A stretch of DNA of 64,000 nucleotides from Deltaproteobacteria bacterium (GTDB lineage: Bacteria > Desulfobacterota > Binatia > UBA9968): assembly GCA_016874755.1 (NCBI GenBank), contig VGTH01000002.1, forward strand, positions 62,501-126,500, given 5' to 3'. The stretch's first letter is position 1. Every line of letters begins with the position of its first letter. Positions 51,684 to 60,755 of this stretch are shown in pieces. The position numbers and the translations under genes were made by a program. The notes below the pieces were generated by a model. The model saw only the letters and a program-made list of their open reading frames with translations. It had not been told where the DNA came from and made no database searches.

Positions 51684-53366
51684 ATGGATTACGATTTACT
51701 GATTAAGAATGGGCGTGTGGTCGATGGTTCGGGGCTGCCGTCGTTTGTTGCCGACGTTGGCATTCGAGACGGCAAGATTGTCGATGTGGGGCGATTGAAC
51801 GGCACGGCCAAGCGGACCATCGATGCGAGTGGTTTCGTCGTTTCTCCTGGTTTTATCGATCATCACACCCACATGGACGGGCAGATTCTCTGGGACCCGT
51901 TTGGCACCTGCGAGCCGCAGCATGGCGTGACTTCGATCATTATGGGCAACTGCGGTTTGGCGCTAGCGCCTGTAAAAAACGGCGATGAAGATGCCATCGT
52001 GAAAAGTTTCGTGCGCGTCGAAGCGATCCCGCGTGTCGCTCTAGAAAAAGGCGTGCCCTGGGGCTGGAAGAGCTATGGTGAATATTTAAACAAGCTCGAA
52101 GGCAACATCGGCATCAATGTCGGTGGCATCGTCGGCCACATCGCGGTGCGCCAGTTCGTCATGGGCGAGGAGTCCACGCAGCGCAAGGCAACGGATAGCG
52201 AAGTGCAGAAAATGCGCGGAGCGGTCGGCGAGGCGATGCGCGCCGGCTCGTTTGGCCTCTCGACCAATCGCAACGAGCGCCACATGCGCGAAGATGGCCT
52301 GCCGGTGCCGAGTCGGCTAGCCGATGATCACGAGCTGTTCGCGCTGTGCGAAGTCGTCAGCCAATCCAACGCCGGGGTGATTCAAATGAACATGGGTCGC
52401 CACTGCGTCGAGCAGATTCCACAATACGACGAGCTGGCCCGGCGCGTGCGCCGGCCGATCGTTTGGCAGAGCGTGCAGTACAAAGAGAGCGAGCCGGAGC
52501 TGTGGCAAAACATGCTGAGCGGCATCGCCAAGACTTTTGCCGAGGGTTACCAAGCCTATGGTTTGACCCACACCGTGCCGCTGATGCGCCACTTCAGCAT
52601 GAAGGACGCGCAGATTTTTGACGAGTTCCCAGTCTGGAAAAATCTGATGTTCCGGCCCGAGCCGGCGCGCAAACAGGCGTTCGCCGACCCAGCCACGCGG
52701 CAGAAGATGCGCGACGACATGGCTGAGCCGCGCTCGGTATCATATCACCGCAACTGGGGCCGCGTGTTTGTCGAGAAAGCCGCCAAGACGGAAAATCAGA
52801 AATACGTCGGCAAGAGCGTTGCCGAAGTCGCCGCGGCGAGAAATCAAGATTCGCTCGACGCGTTCCTGGATTTGTCCTTGGAAGAAAATCTCGAAACCAT
52901 GTTCGAGACGACCAACCGCGGCTTCAACCCCGAAGCGATGAGCACGATCATGAAGAGCCCCTACGTAGTCATCGGCACCTCCGACGCCGGGGCGCATGTG
53001 CAGTTTGGCGCCGATTTCGGCTACTGCACGACGCTGCTTGGCATGTGGGTGCGCGACCGCCAGATGATTGCGCTGGAACACGCCATTCACAAGCTGACGT
53101 TTCACGTCGCGTCGATCTGGGGCATCGAAGGGCGCGGCCTGCTGCGCCCGGGCTACCACGCCGATGTGACGATCTTCGATCCCAAGACGATCAAGGCCTG
53201 CGCGCCGGAGTGGGCGGAAGATTATCCCGCGGCAACCAAGCGCTTCATCCAGCGCTCCGAGGGCGTGCACTACACGATCGTCAATGGAAAAGTCGTTTTC
53301 GAAGACGGCAAAATGCGCGGTGAAATGGCTGGCGACGTGCTGCGCAGCGGCGCGTACCAAGCGTAA
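51684..53366 (+). CDS. N-acyl-D-amino-acid deacylase family amidohydrolase
   Basis: The 560-residue protein shares the plan of the previous gene (DYDLLIKNGRVVDGSGLPSF, PGFIDHHTHMDGQILWDPFG, GVTSIIMGNCGLALAPVKNG) and ends GRGLLRPGYHADVTIFDPKT. The HTHMD zinc motif is intact. It starts 75 nt after the previous stop, in a short AGATT-rich gap. The two enzymes differ enough to act on different N-acyl substrates. Confidence 0.9.
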   Translation: MDYDLLIKNGRVVDGSGLPSFVADVGIRDGKIVDVGRLNGTAKRTIDASGFVVSPGFIDHHTHMDGQILWDPFGTCEPQHGVTSIIMGNCGLALAPVKNGDEDAIVKSFVRVEAIPRVALEKGVPWGWKSYGEYLNKLEGNIGINVGGIVGHIAVRQFVMGEESTQRKATDSEVQKMRGAVGEAMRAGSFGLSTNRNERHMREDGLPVPSRLADDHELFALCEVVSQSNAGVIQMNMGRHCVEQIPQYDELARRVRRPIVWQSVQYKESEPELWQNMLSGIAKTFAEGYQAYGLTHTVPLMRHFSMKDAQIFDEFPVWKNLMFRPEPARKQAFADPATRQKMRDDMAEPRSVSYHRNWGRVFVEKAAKTENQKYVGKSVAEVAAARNQDSLDAFLDLSLEENLETMFETTNRGFNPEAMSTIMKSPYVVIGTSDAGAHVQFGADFGYCTTLLGMWVRDRQMIALEHAIHKLTFHVASIWGIEGRGLLRPGYHADVTIFDPKTIKACAPEWAEDYPAATKRFIQRSEGVHYTIVNGKVVFEDGKMRGEMAGDVLRSGAYQA

Positions 53367-53386
53367 GGGAACGATCTCGGAAAAAT

Positions 53387-53417
53387 CTCGCGCAGAGACG
53401 CAGTGCAGAGTTCGGAA
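53387..53417. repeat. Dispersed CGC(A)AAG-like repeat, copy 2
   Basis: CTCGCGCAGAGACGCAGTGC then AGAGTTCGGA repeats, in degenerate form, the sequences at 34136-34170 and 59432-59463. Confidence 0.4.
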
Positions 53418-53426
53418 ACTTGGTAG

Positions 53427-53455
53427 GGGCGGGTGTTAAACCCGCCCTCTTTTTT
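53427..53455 (+). terminator. Intrinsic terminator after the deacylase gene
   Basis: GGGCGGGT (53427-53434) and ACCCGCCC (53440-53447) form a perfect 8-bp stem with a 5-nt loop, followed by a T-rich run. It ends the deacylase pair before the DUF808 gene. Confidence 0.8.
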
Positions 53456-53470
53456 GCCTAGGAGCAATTC

Positions 53471-54199
53471 GTGGCAGGAAGCAGCCTCTTAGCATTGATC
53501 GATGATATCGCATCGATCCTCGACGACGTAGCGGTGATGAGCAAGACCGCCGCCAAGAAAACTGCCGGCGTCATCGATGACGTCGCGGCCATGAGCAAGG
53601 TCGCCGCGAAAAAGACCGCGGGCGTCTTGGGTGATGACTTGGCGTTAAACGCCAACCAGGTCGCCGGCGTCCACACCGACCGAGAATTGCCGGTGGTCTG
53701 GGCCGTCGCCAAGGGTTCGCTGATCAACAAGGTGATCCTGGTGCCGGCAGCACTGGCGATCAGCGTGTTTGTCCCATGGGCGATCACGCCGTTGTTGATG
53801 CTCGGCGGGGCCTATCTTTGCTACGAGGGCTTTGAAAAAATCGCCCACAAATTTTTGCACGACGCCGACGATGAGGCGCATCACAAGGAACATTTGGATG
53901 CGCTCGTCGACCCGGCACGCGATATGGTGGCCGTCGAGAAGCAAAAAATCAAAGGCGCCATTCGCACCGATTTCATTCTTTCCGCCGAGATCATCGTCAT
54001 CGCGCTGGGCACGGTGGCGCACGCTGATTTTGGCAAACAGGTGGCGGTTTTGGTGGCCATCGCACTGCTCATGACCGTTGGCGTTTACGGCCTCGTCGCC
54101 GCTATCGTCAAGCTCGACGACGCCGGACTGCACCTGAGCCAAAAACCCGGCAGCGGCGTTTGGTCCCAATGGCAACGGGCGATCGCTCGGCACTCTTAA
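53471..54199 (+). CDS. DUF808 (YedI-like) membrane protein, N-terminal part, frameshifted
   Basis: The 242-residue frame starts at GTG 53471 behind TAGGAGC. It has the DUF808 start ([20 protein letters not shown]), repeated [22 protein letters not shown] units, [17 protein letters not shown]-type sequence and [16 protein letters not shown]. After [13 protein letters not shown] it runs into HS-stop, while the family continues in the -1 frame (next entry). So the gene is split by a one-base change or needs frameshifting. No slippery heptamer is visible, which favours mutation or a sequence error. Confidence 0.85.
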   Translation: MAGSSLLALIDDIASILDDVAVMSKTAAKKTAGVIDDVAAMSKVAAKKTAGVLGDDLALNANQVAGVHTDRELPVVWAVAKGSLINKVILVPAALAISVFVPWAITPLLMLGGAYLCYEGFEKIAHKFLHDADDEAHHKEHLDALVDPARDMVAVEKQKIKGAIRTDFILSAEIIVIALGTVAHADFGKQVAVLVAIALLMTVGVYGLVAAIVKLDDAGLHLSQKPGSGVWSQWQRAIARHS

Positions 54200-54459
54200 G
54201 TTTGGCGCCTTGGCTGATGAAAACCCTTTCGGTGGTTGGCACCGCGGCGATGTTCATGGTCGGCGGCGGCATCCTAACCCACGGCATCCCGGGCGCCCAT
54301 GAATGGATCGAGCGCATCGCCCACGGCGCCGGCAGTTTCTTGGGCGCGGTGCTGCCAACATTGTTGGACGCGTTGGTGGGCGTGATCGCCGGCGCGATCC
54401 TGGTTGCGGTGGTAGTCGCGGTCACAAAACTGTTGCGCCCGGCCAAGCCGCACGCTTAG
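54184..54459 (+). CDS. DUF808 membrane protein, C-terminal part in the -1 frame
   Basis: This frame reads [40 protein letters not shown] and ends in a hydrophobic helix ([20 protein letters not shown]). It is the normal end of DUF808 proteins, joined to the previous frame if one base is re-read after the Arg codon CGG near 54186 (then GCA CTC TTA). It lacks a convincing start of its own. Confidence 0.7.
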   Translation, partial: RSALLSLAPWLMKTLSVVGTAAMFMVGGGILTHGIPGAHEWIERIAHGAGSFLGAVLPTLLDALVGVIAGAILVAVVVAVTKLLRPAKPHA

Positions 54460-54466
54460 ACGGATC

Positions 54467-54901
54467 ATGTTTCGGTTGCTGCTGCCGGCGCTGCTGCCGT
54501 CCTGGCGCTTTTTCGACACCATCGCGCCGTCACCGCGCATCCAGTTCGCCTTGCTTGATCACCACGATGAGCCTGAGCCCAGTTGGCACAGCTTTCGCCC
54601 CCATCCCGATCGTCTTTCCCTGGGCGCCATGATCCGCCGGCTTTTTCATAACCCGCGCTGGAACGAGTCGTTGTACATGGTCACCTGCGCCGAGCGGTTG
54701 CTCGAACAACCCTCGCGATTTCGCGAAGAAGAGATTCTGCGCCGCATTACCACCGCGATCGAGAGCGGCGAGATAGGGTGGGCCCCGGCCCAAGCGCGCT
54801 TTGTGCGCTTTCGAATCCTTATCCTCAAACGCCAGACAGGACGCGTCACCGAGCGCGTCATGTTCACCTCGACGGCAGCGCGATTGGCGCCGTCGCCATG
54901 A
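54467..54901 (+). CDS. Hypothetical protein, partner of the HTTM-like gene
   Basis: The 144-residue soluble protein has PSWHSFRPHPDRLSLGAMIR and RRLFHNPRWNESLYMVTCAE. Its stop overlaps the next start (ATGA), so the two are translationally coupled. Not recognised; the pairing with an HTTM-like membrane protein suggests a shared role. Confidence 0.72.
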   Translation: MFRLLLPALLPSWRFFDTIAPSPRIQFALLDHHDEPEPSWHSFRPHPDRLSLGAMIRRLFHNPRWNESLYMVTCAERLLEQPSRFREEEILRRITTAIESGEIGWAPAQARFVRFRILILKRQTGRVTERVMFTSTAARLAPSP

Positions 54902-55584
54902 GCCTGGAAATCGCCGTGCGCTGGAGCGAGATGCTCTTGGCGCTCGCTTTCATACAGCAGAGTATCGAGCATCTATCCGCACCTGGAACCGAGCGCTGGT
55001 TGTTTGCCACGCGGTTAGCGCTGGCACTTTTGTTATTGATTGGTTTGCAACCAAGCTGGGCGCTAGGCGCGATGCTGCTTTTGAGTCTAGCGATTCTCCA
55101 TCGCTTCGACGGCCCCTACAACGGCGGCAGCGATCGCATGAGTTTGTTGCTGTTGATCTGTTTACTGCTATCGCATCTGGCGCCGACGCCACATTGGCAA
55201 GAAATCGCCCTTGGCTATTTGTCAGTGCAGTTGCTGCCGTCGTACACAATCGCCGGGTGGGTGAAACTTGCCAATCCCGACTGGCGCAGCGGCCAGGCCC
55301 TGAAAGACGTCTTTGAATTTTCTGTTTATCCAGTCAGCGAAAGCATCCGCGCCTGGGCAGGCTCCCCAAGGCTGTTGTTCGGGTTGTCCTGGACGATGAT
55401 GCTATTTGAAATTCTTTTTCCGCTGGGGTTGCTCAACGCCACGGGGTTAATGGCCGTGTTGTCACTGGCAGCGCTGTTTCATCTGATCAACGGCGGTATC
55501 TTCGGCCTCAATCGCTTTCTCTGGAGCTGGATTGCGGCCTATCCTTGTCTGATCTGGTTTCAACAACGGGTGTTCGGCGGATGA
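54898..55584 (+). CDS. HTTM/VKGC-like membrane protein
   Basis: The 228-residue protein has about six hydrophobic segments and the phrase YTIAGWVKLANPDWRSGQAL, which resembles the HTTM (vitamin K-dependent gamma-carboxylase-like) membrane domain (typically GLAKL...WRDG.AL). It is shorter than full carboxylases and lacks a recognisable luminal domain. It starts within the ATGA overlap with the upstream gene. Confidence 0.7.
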   Translation: MSLEIAVRWSEMLLALAFIQQSIEHLSAPGTERWLFATRLALALLLLIGLQPSWALGAMLLLSLAILHRFDGPYNGGSDRMSLLLLICLLLSHLAPTPHWQEIALGYLSVQLLPSYTIAGWVKLANPDWRSGQALKDVFEFSVYPVSESIRAWAGSPRLLFGLSWTMMLFEILFPLGLLNATGLMAVLSLAALFHLINGGIFGLNRFLWSWIAAYPCLIWFQQRVFGG

Positions 55585-55604
55585 GGGCGACCAACCGGTC
55601 GCCC
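55585..55604. repeat. GGGCGACC hairpin between convergent genes
   Basis: GGGCGACC (55585-55592) and GGTCGCCC (55597-55604) form a perfect 8-bp stem with a 4-nt loop. There is no T-tract. A degenerate relative lies at about 63975-63998. Confidence 0.55.
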
Positions 55605-55634
55605 CTGCACCGGCCCAACTAACTCTAAAACTGG

Positions 55635-58172
55635 TTAACGCCATTCGTGTTTGGGATAGCGGCGCTGCAGTTGATTTTTTAATTGCGGGTAGGTGTTGCG
55701 CCAGAAGTCGGCAAGATTCTCGGTCACTTGCACCGGGCGATTGCTCGGCGCCAGCACTTGGATGCGCAGCGGCACGCGGCGCTGGGCGATCCAGATTCCG
55801 TCTTTGATGCCGTAGAGATCTTGAATGCGCGCAGCGATGGTTGGCGGTGCATCCGGCGAATAGTCGACTTTGACTTTGCGGCCGCGCGGCAGCTCGATGC
55901 GCTCGGGCGCGTATTCGTCGACCCAACGCTGCTGTTGGTGCGATAGCCAGGATTTCACGACCGACAGCACGGGGCGATTGCGGACTTCGCCGTAACTGAA
56001 CGCGCCGTGGCAGACGTGCTCGATCATGATGCAGCGATCTTCCGCGCCGATGGCGGGGAGCTCCAATTCCGCCATCCACTCGCGCAAACGATTGACGCGC
56101 AAGATCCAGTCTTCAACCGCGTCGTCCCAATGTTCCAATTGACAGCGACCCGCGGCAATTTCACCGGCAAGCAACGCCGCTGCGTCATCCACTGAGGGAT
56201 CGGCGCCAGGCTTCTGCTCCAGCACCAAATCGCGAAAACGAGTCTCTTGCCGGCCAACCACGCGGCGCGTGACAGGGTCGAGCGCCACCGCGCGCGTTTG
56301 TTCGATATGGCTGGGAAACAGCTCCTGCAGCCATTCTTGCTTGACCGCCGTGGCGAGATTGAGCATGACGTTCAAATTGCGCTCGCCGCTGGCGCCACTT
56401 TGCACCTCGCGTACTTCCGAGACGACAAAGAGCGGAGCCTTAACCACGCTTTCGCGCGCCAGCGTGCCACCTCGGTTGTGCACGAGAGCGCAGCGCGGGC
56501 CGTGGTCGATTCGCTTGGCCAACTGATCGGGAAAGCCAAGCAAGATGCAGCGCTGCACGGCGTCATTGGCGGCGGATTTTTCTTTGGTGTCCAGGCCCTC
56601 CTCGTCGGCGACGCGGAGAAATTGCTCGAATAGCGGGCCGACCTGTCGCGCTGCTTGAGCATTGATGCCGACGCGTCGGCAGCGCTCGGCATTGAAGTCA
56701 TGCCGCTGGGCGTAGCGCCAGGCGCGCATCAGGACAAAAAAATCGGATTCTACTTCGTGCGCGAAAATTTCATCCCGGGCTTCGCTGGTCTCATCGTTCG
56801 GTCGGCGCGCCAGCAAGTCGCGGCCTTGCGTCAATGCGGCAATCAACGCCACCTGACGAACGCAGCCGTATTCTCGCGCCGCCAGCAGCATGCGCGCGTA
56901 GCGTGGATGGGCCGGAAAAGCGAGCATGCGGCGACCGAGAGCGGTGATCTCGCCGCTGCTTTCATCTACTGCGTCCAGATCGTTCAGCAGCGTCTCGGCG
57001 CGCTCCAGCGCCCGTGGCTCGGGCGCTTCCAGCCAACGAAACGATCTAACGTCGGTGACGCCGCTCGCCTTGAGCGTCAAAACAACCTCGGCAAGATCCA
57101 ACCGTTTGACTTCGGATATCTCCTGCGCCGCGCGGCCGCTCTGCTCATGGGCCGTCCATAAACGCAGGCAACGACCGGGCGCGGTGCGGCCGGCGCGGCC
57201 GGCGCGCTGATCGGCAGCGGCGCGGCTGATTTTTTCGATGAGCAATGTGTTGATGCCGCGGTGCGGATCGAAGCGCGGTATGCGCGCCAAACCGCTGTCG
57301 ATCACCAAGCGCACGCCGTCGATGGTGAGCGAAGTTTCGGCGACGTTGGTGGCAACGACGACTTTGCGCTTATCGTAGCGCGCCACCGCCGCATCCTGTT
57401 CTCGTGGCGGCAACTCGCCGTGCAACGGAAAGACAACGAACTGGGGACCTAATGCACTCTGCGCCGCTTGCACAGTGCGGGCGATTTCGTAAGCCCCGGG
57501 CATGAAAATCAGCGCATCGCCCTCGGGATGTTCGCGCACCAGGCGCTGCAATTCTCTAACGGCATTTTCCCAAACCGGCCGATCGCCGGCGGGGTTGGCA
57601 AGATAGTCCACCTCGACCGGGAAAGCGCGCCCCGCCGATGACAGCACCGCGCAAGGCTGCAAATATTTCTCGACGCTCGCGACCTCAAGCGTCGCTGACA
57701 TCACGACGATGACAAGATCGGGCCGCGTCGCTGCCTGAATCTGCAGCGCCCGCGCCAGGGTGATGTCGCCATAAAGATGACGCTCATGAAATTCGTCGAA
57801 CAGAATTGCGCTGATCCCTTTCAACGTCGGATCGGCGAGCATGCGCCGCAACAGCACCCCTTCTGTGACATAGCAGATGCGCGTCGCCGCCGATGCGACG
57901 TTGTCCAAGCGCATCTGATAACCCACTTCGCCGCCCAGCTTGACGTTGCGCGTTTGCGCCACCCAAGTGGCCAGCAGTCGCGTCGGCAAACGGCGCGGTT
58001 GCAGGATAGCGACTTGACCGTCGCCCAACAAACCGCCGTCGAGGAGCATCTGCGGCACTTGCGTCGACTTGCCCGACCCGGTGGGCGCGGTAAGCACCAA
58101 GCGCTTTTGCGCTTTGACAACTTCGAGCAAGCGCTGCTCGATTTCGTAGATGGTAAAATCCGGCTTTGACAT
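55635..58172 (-). CDS. hrpB: ATP-dependent helicase HrpB
   Basis: HrpB is a DEAH-box RNA helicase with an HrpB-specific C-terminal domain. The 845-residue protein has Walker A APTGSGKST (about 29-37), ILFDEFHERHLYGD (DEFH at about 125), SATL, ATNVAETSLTIDGVRLVIDS and QRAGRAGRTAPGRCLRLW, then the C-terminal conserved KVDYSPDAPPTIAARIQDLY with PSNRPVQVTENLADFWRNTY. Complete. Confidence 0.95.
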   Translation of the reverse strand: MSKPDFTIYEIEQRLLEVVKAQKRLVLTAPTGSGKSTQVPQMLLDGGLLGDGQVAILQPRRLPTRLLATWVAQTRNVKLGGEVGYQMRLDNVASAATRICYVTEGVLLRRMLADPTLKGISAILFDEFHERHLYGDITLARALQIQAATRPDLVIVVMSATLEVASVEKYLQPCAVLSSAGRAFPVEVDYLANPAGDRPVWENAVRELQRLVREHPEGDALIFMPGAYEIARTVQAAQSALGPQFVVFPLHGELPPREQDAAVARYDKRKVVVATNVAETSLTIDGVRLVIDSGLARIPRFDPHRGINTLLIEKISRAAADQRAGRAGRTAPGRCLRLWTAHEQSGRAAQEISEVKRLDLAEVVLTLKASGVTDVRSFRWLEAPEPRALERAETLLNDLDAVDESSGEITALGRRMLAFPAHPRYARMLLAAREYGCVRQVALIAALTQGRDLLARRPNDETSEARDEIFAHEVESDFFVLMRAWRYAQRHDFNAERCRRVGINAQAARQVGPLFEQFLRVADEEGLDTKEKSAANDAVQRCILLGFPDQLAKRIDHGPRCALVHNRGGTLARESVVKAPLFVVSEVREVQSGASGERNLNVMLNLATAVKQEWLQELFPSHIEQTRAVALDPVTRRVVGRQETRFRDLVLEQKPGADPSVDDAAALLAGEIAAGRCQLEHWDDAVEDWILRVNRLREWMAELELPAIGAEDRCIMIEHVCHGAFSYGEVRNRPVLSVVKSWLSHQQQRWVDEYAPERIELPRGRKVKVDYSPDAPPTIAARIQDLYGIKDGIWIAQRRVPLRIQVLAPSNRPVQVTENLADFWRNTYPQLKNQLQRRYPKHEWR

Positions 58173-58180
58173 TGACTGGG

Positions 58181-59371
58181 CTAGAACAGGCGGAGCTGCT
58201 TGGGTTTATCGTCAAACACGGTGCGGCCACCGAGAGCCGGCGAGATGGCTTTTTCGTGAGCCACGACGGCGGCGAAGTCCGCTCGCGGCTGTAGATCGGT
58301 TTCAATCGTCTGAACGAAACGATCTAATCTTTGAAAGCCGCCAAGCTTATCACGATCGCCGAGCTTGGCTTTGTCGAGCGCGCTGCGCAGATATTGCAGC
58401 GAACGATCGTAGGTCTTTAGCGGCACCGGAAACGGATGGCCGTCCTTGCCGCCATGGGCAAACGAGAAGCGCGCCGGATCGCTGAATCGGCTCGGCGCGC
58501 CGTGCACGACTTCGGCGATCAGTGCCAACGACTGCAGGGTGCGCGGGCCAAGCTTTTCCACGAGCAACAGCTCGGCGAAATCGTGCAGGTCGCGCTCGTA
58601 GGCGACGGCCAGCACAGCGCCCAGGCGCTTGAGATCGACGTTCGCGGCGCGGACATCGTGATGCGCCGGCATAGTTAAATGACGCGCTTCGTTGAGAATC
58701 TTAGCCGGCTTTTCCTGGGCGATTTCCAATAATGCGTGCTGCGCCGGTTTGGCGTGGGTGTCGACGAGATTCATGATCACGCCCTGGTTCTCACCGACGA
58801 TGGCGCTGTGCGGTTCCGCGACGAAATCACGCACCGTAGCCGAGTGCCAATGATAGCGCCGCGCCATGCCGCTATGATCGTTCAAACCTTGCTGCACCAC
58901 CGCCCATTCGCCGCTCGCCGTTACCACGAAACTGTGCAGATAAATCTGGAACCCATCGGCAATCGCATTGTTGTCGACCCGCGCGGTCAATCGGCTAGTG
59001 CGCACCAGCGTATTGCCGTCAAGCCCGTGCCGCTCGGCAACCGTCAGCAACTCCTGCGGTGTGTTGCGTGAGAACCTGCCACGCCCGCCGCAGATGAAAA
59101 GACCAAGCTCCTGCGCACGCGGCGCCAGGCCGCGCTTGAGCGCGCCCATGACCGAAGTGGTGATACCGGACGAATGCCAATCCATCCCCATGACGGCACC
59201 GAAGGCTTGAAACCAAAAGGGATCGCTAAGGCGTGAGAGAAACGCTGAAGTGCCGTAATCCGCGACGATCGCCTCGGTGATTGCCGTGCCGAGCTTGGTC
59301 ATGCGCTCCGCGAGCCACGGCGGCACGCGGCCGCCATGCAGCGGCAGATCGGCGGTCCCGGAGCGATTCAT
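58181..59371 (-). CDS. DUF763 family protein
   Basis: The 396-residue protein starts MNRSGTADLPLHGGRVPPWL and contains GGRGRFSRNTPQELLTVAER, TYLHSFVV-type and MARRYHWHS motifs typical of DUF763, a family conserved in archaea and some bacteria with no settled function. ATG at 59371 is used; the frame extends to 59557 through repeat DNA. It lies 8 nt from the hrpB start, so they may be co-transcribed. Confidence 0.85.
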   Translation of the reverse strand: MNRSGTADLPLHGGRVPPWLAERMTKLGTAITEAIVADYGTSAFLSRLSDPFWFQAFGAVMGMDWHSSGITTSVMGALKRGLAPRAQELGLFICGGRGRFSRNTPQELLTVAERHGLDGNTLVRTSRLTARVDNNAIADGFQIYLHSFVVTASGEWAVVQQGLNDHSGMARRYHWHSATVRDFVAEPHSAIVGENQGVIMNLVDTHAKPAQHALLEIAQEKPAKILNEARHLTMPAHHDVRAANVDLKRLGAVLAVAYERDLHDFAELLLVEKLGPRTLQSLALIAEVVHGAPSRFSDPARFSFAHGGKDGHPFPVPLKTYDRSLQYLRSALDKAKLGDRDKLGGFQRLDRFVQTIETDLQPRADFAAVVAHEKAISPALGGRTVFDDKPKQLRLF

Positions 59372-59431
59372 GCCGTGATTGTATAGATAAATCGTGGGTT
59401 GCGACAGCCGGCCGGCAGATTCGGAACACCT

Positions 59432-59463
59432 TGCGCAAAGACGCAAAGGGCGCAAAGTTCGGA
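59432..59463. repeat. Dispersed CGCAAAG repeat, copy 3
   Basis: TGCGCAAAGACGCAAAGGGC then GCAAAGTTCGGA, the cleanest copy of the family at 34136-34170 and 53387-53417. A complementary CTCTGCG-rich stretch (59485-59511) follows and may form a loose hairpin with it. Confidence 0.55.
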
Positions 59464-59519
59464 GAAAACTATTTGTGTCTTTTACTCTGCGGCCTCTGCG
59501 CCTCTGCGCGAGACAAATC

Positions 59520-60455
59520 TTATTCCCGCCGGCTGGTTTCCGTCGAATGTGGCGCATCCACTGGATTCGTAGTTGGAAACGAGTCGAGCGGGTCGGCCAA
59601 GCTATCGGCGAGCTGATTGGCAGCGGCGGCGCGGCGGTTGTAGCGAATCGAATCCCAAAACGCAGTGACGATAAACGCGGCGCCGATCAAACCGGTGACC
59701 GCTTCCGGAATATGGTGCACCGTGCCCAAAAACATCATGACCGCCAACGCGATGATCGCGTAAAAGGCGCCATGTTCGAGATAGCGATAGGAAGCCAAGG
59801 TTTCTTTCTCAACCAGCATGATCGTCAGGCTGCGGACAAACATGGCGCCAATGGCCAGGCCGATGGCGATGATGAAAAGATTGTTCGACAACGCAAAGGC
59901 ACCGATGACACCGTCAAAACTGAAACTGGCGTCGAGAACTTCCAAATAGAGAAACGAGGCGGCGCCCGACTGGGCCACCTTGCCGGTGACCGCGGACTCG
60001 ACGTTCAGCAGGGCGGAAACGCCATCGACGGCGATATACGTTATCAAACCGAAGATGCCGGCGATCATGAATTCCATGCTCTCGGCGCCGGCCAATTTGG
60101 TGGAAATATAGTAGAGCAAGAGCAACACCAGCCCCAATTCTACCGCCTCGATCCGCCCAAGCTTGGTGAGCGGGCGCTCAATGATGCCAATCCAATGCAC
60201 ATCTTTTTCTCGGTTGAAGAAGTGTTTGAGCCCAACCATTGCGAGAAACGCGCCGCCGAATGCGGATACCGAAACATGGGCGCTGGTCAAAATCTTAGAG
60301 TATCGGTCGGGATCCGTGGCGGCGAGCACCAACGCAGAGACCGGATCGCTGTGGATGATGATGGCGACAATGAGCAGCGGAAAAACAATGCGCATGCCGA
60401 ACACGGCGATGGCGATGCCCCACGTGATAAAGCGCCGCCGCCACACCGGCGTCAT
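59520..60455 (-). CDS. TerC/DUF475 family membrane protein, main part after A7 split
   Basis: This 311-residue frame starts at ATG 60455 (MTPVWRRRFITWGIAIAVFG) and holds the rest of the family: FPLLIVAIIIHSDP, GVSALLNVESAVTG, LEVLDASFSFDGVIGAFALS (conserved metal-binding-like Glu/Asp) and about seven membrane segments. DUF475/TerC proteins are linked to manganese or tellurium handling. The ATG overlaps the upstream frame's stop as ATGA. A separate coupled start is possible, but family alignment indicates one polypeptide. Confidence 0.85.
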   Translation of the reverse strand: MTPVWRRRFITWGIAIAVFGMRIVFPLLIVAIIIHSDPVSALVLAATDPDRYSKILTSAHVSVSAFGGAFLAMVGLKHFFNREKDVHWIGIIERPLTKLGRIEAVELGLVLLLLYYISTKLAGAESMEFMIAGIFGLITYIAVDGVSALLNVESAVTGKVAQSGAASFLYLEVLDASFSFDGVIGAFALSNNLFIIAIGLAIGAMFVRSLTIMLVEKETLASYRYLEHGAFYAIIALAVMMFLGTVHHIPEAVTGLIGAAFIVTAFWDSIRYNRRAAAANQLADSLADPLDSFPTTNPVDAPHSTETSRRE

Positions 60456-60643
60456 TTTTTTAGAACCACCGCGTTGACGACGGCGTTGTCGAACGACAGC
60501 GAGACTTCAAGGATCGCGAGCACGGCGACGATGAAGACCACCGACAGAGCGTGGGTCCAACTATGGCTTGTACTCCAACCAATGAACCCGCCAGCCACCA
60601 AACCGGCAAACGTAACGACAAACGAATGACGAAAGTAACCCAT
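60452..60643 (-). CDS. TerC/DUF475 family protein, N-terminal part (frame broken at A7)
   Basis: The 63-residue frame MGYFRHSFVVTFAGLVAGGF through ILEVSLSFDNAVVNAVVLKK ends in TGA. LEVSLSFDNAVVNA is the family's first conserved repeat, matched by LEVLDASFSFDG in the second half. The end reads CTA-AAA-AAA-TGA. A -1 shift on the phased A-AAA-AAA would give LKK-MTPVWRRRF, exactly the expected continuation. It may be programmed frameshifting, a homopolymer deletion, or a sequencing error. Confidence 0.85.
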   Translation of the reverse strand: MGYFRHSFVVTFAGLVAGGFIGWSTSHSWTHALSVVFIVAVLAILEVSLSFDNAVVNAVVLKK

Positions 60644-60755
60644 ATGTAAAGCTCAGCACACTCTTGCATAACGTGATCGGGCTTTGCAAGTCCGAGGCGC
60701 GCTAGCGTCGCAGCAACCAACGGGTCCCGGGGATGTGTATATTGCTGCTGTCCTG

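Noticed and set aside
59394-60629. 411-codon plus-strand frame across the TerC-like gene
   Set aside because: It is antisense to two well-matched family segments; its composition is charged low-complexity sequence without motifs.
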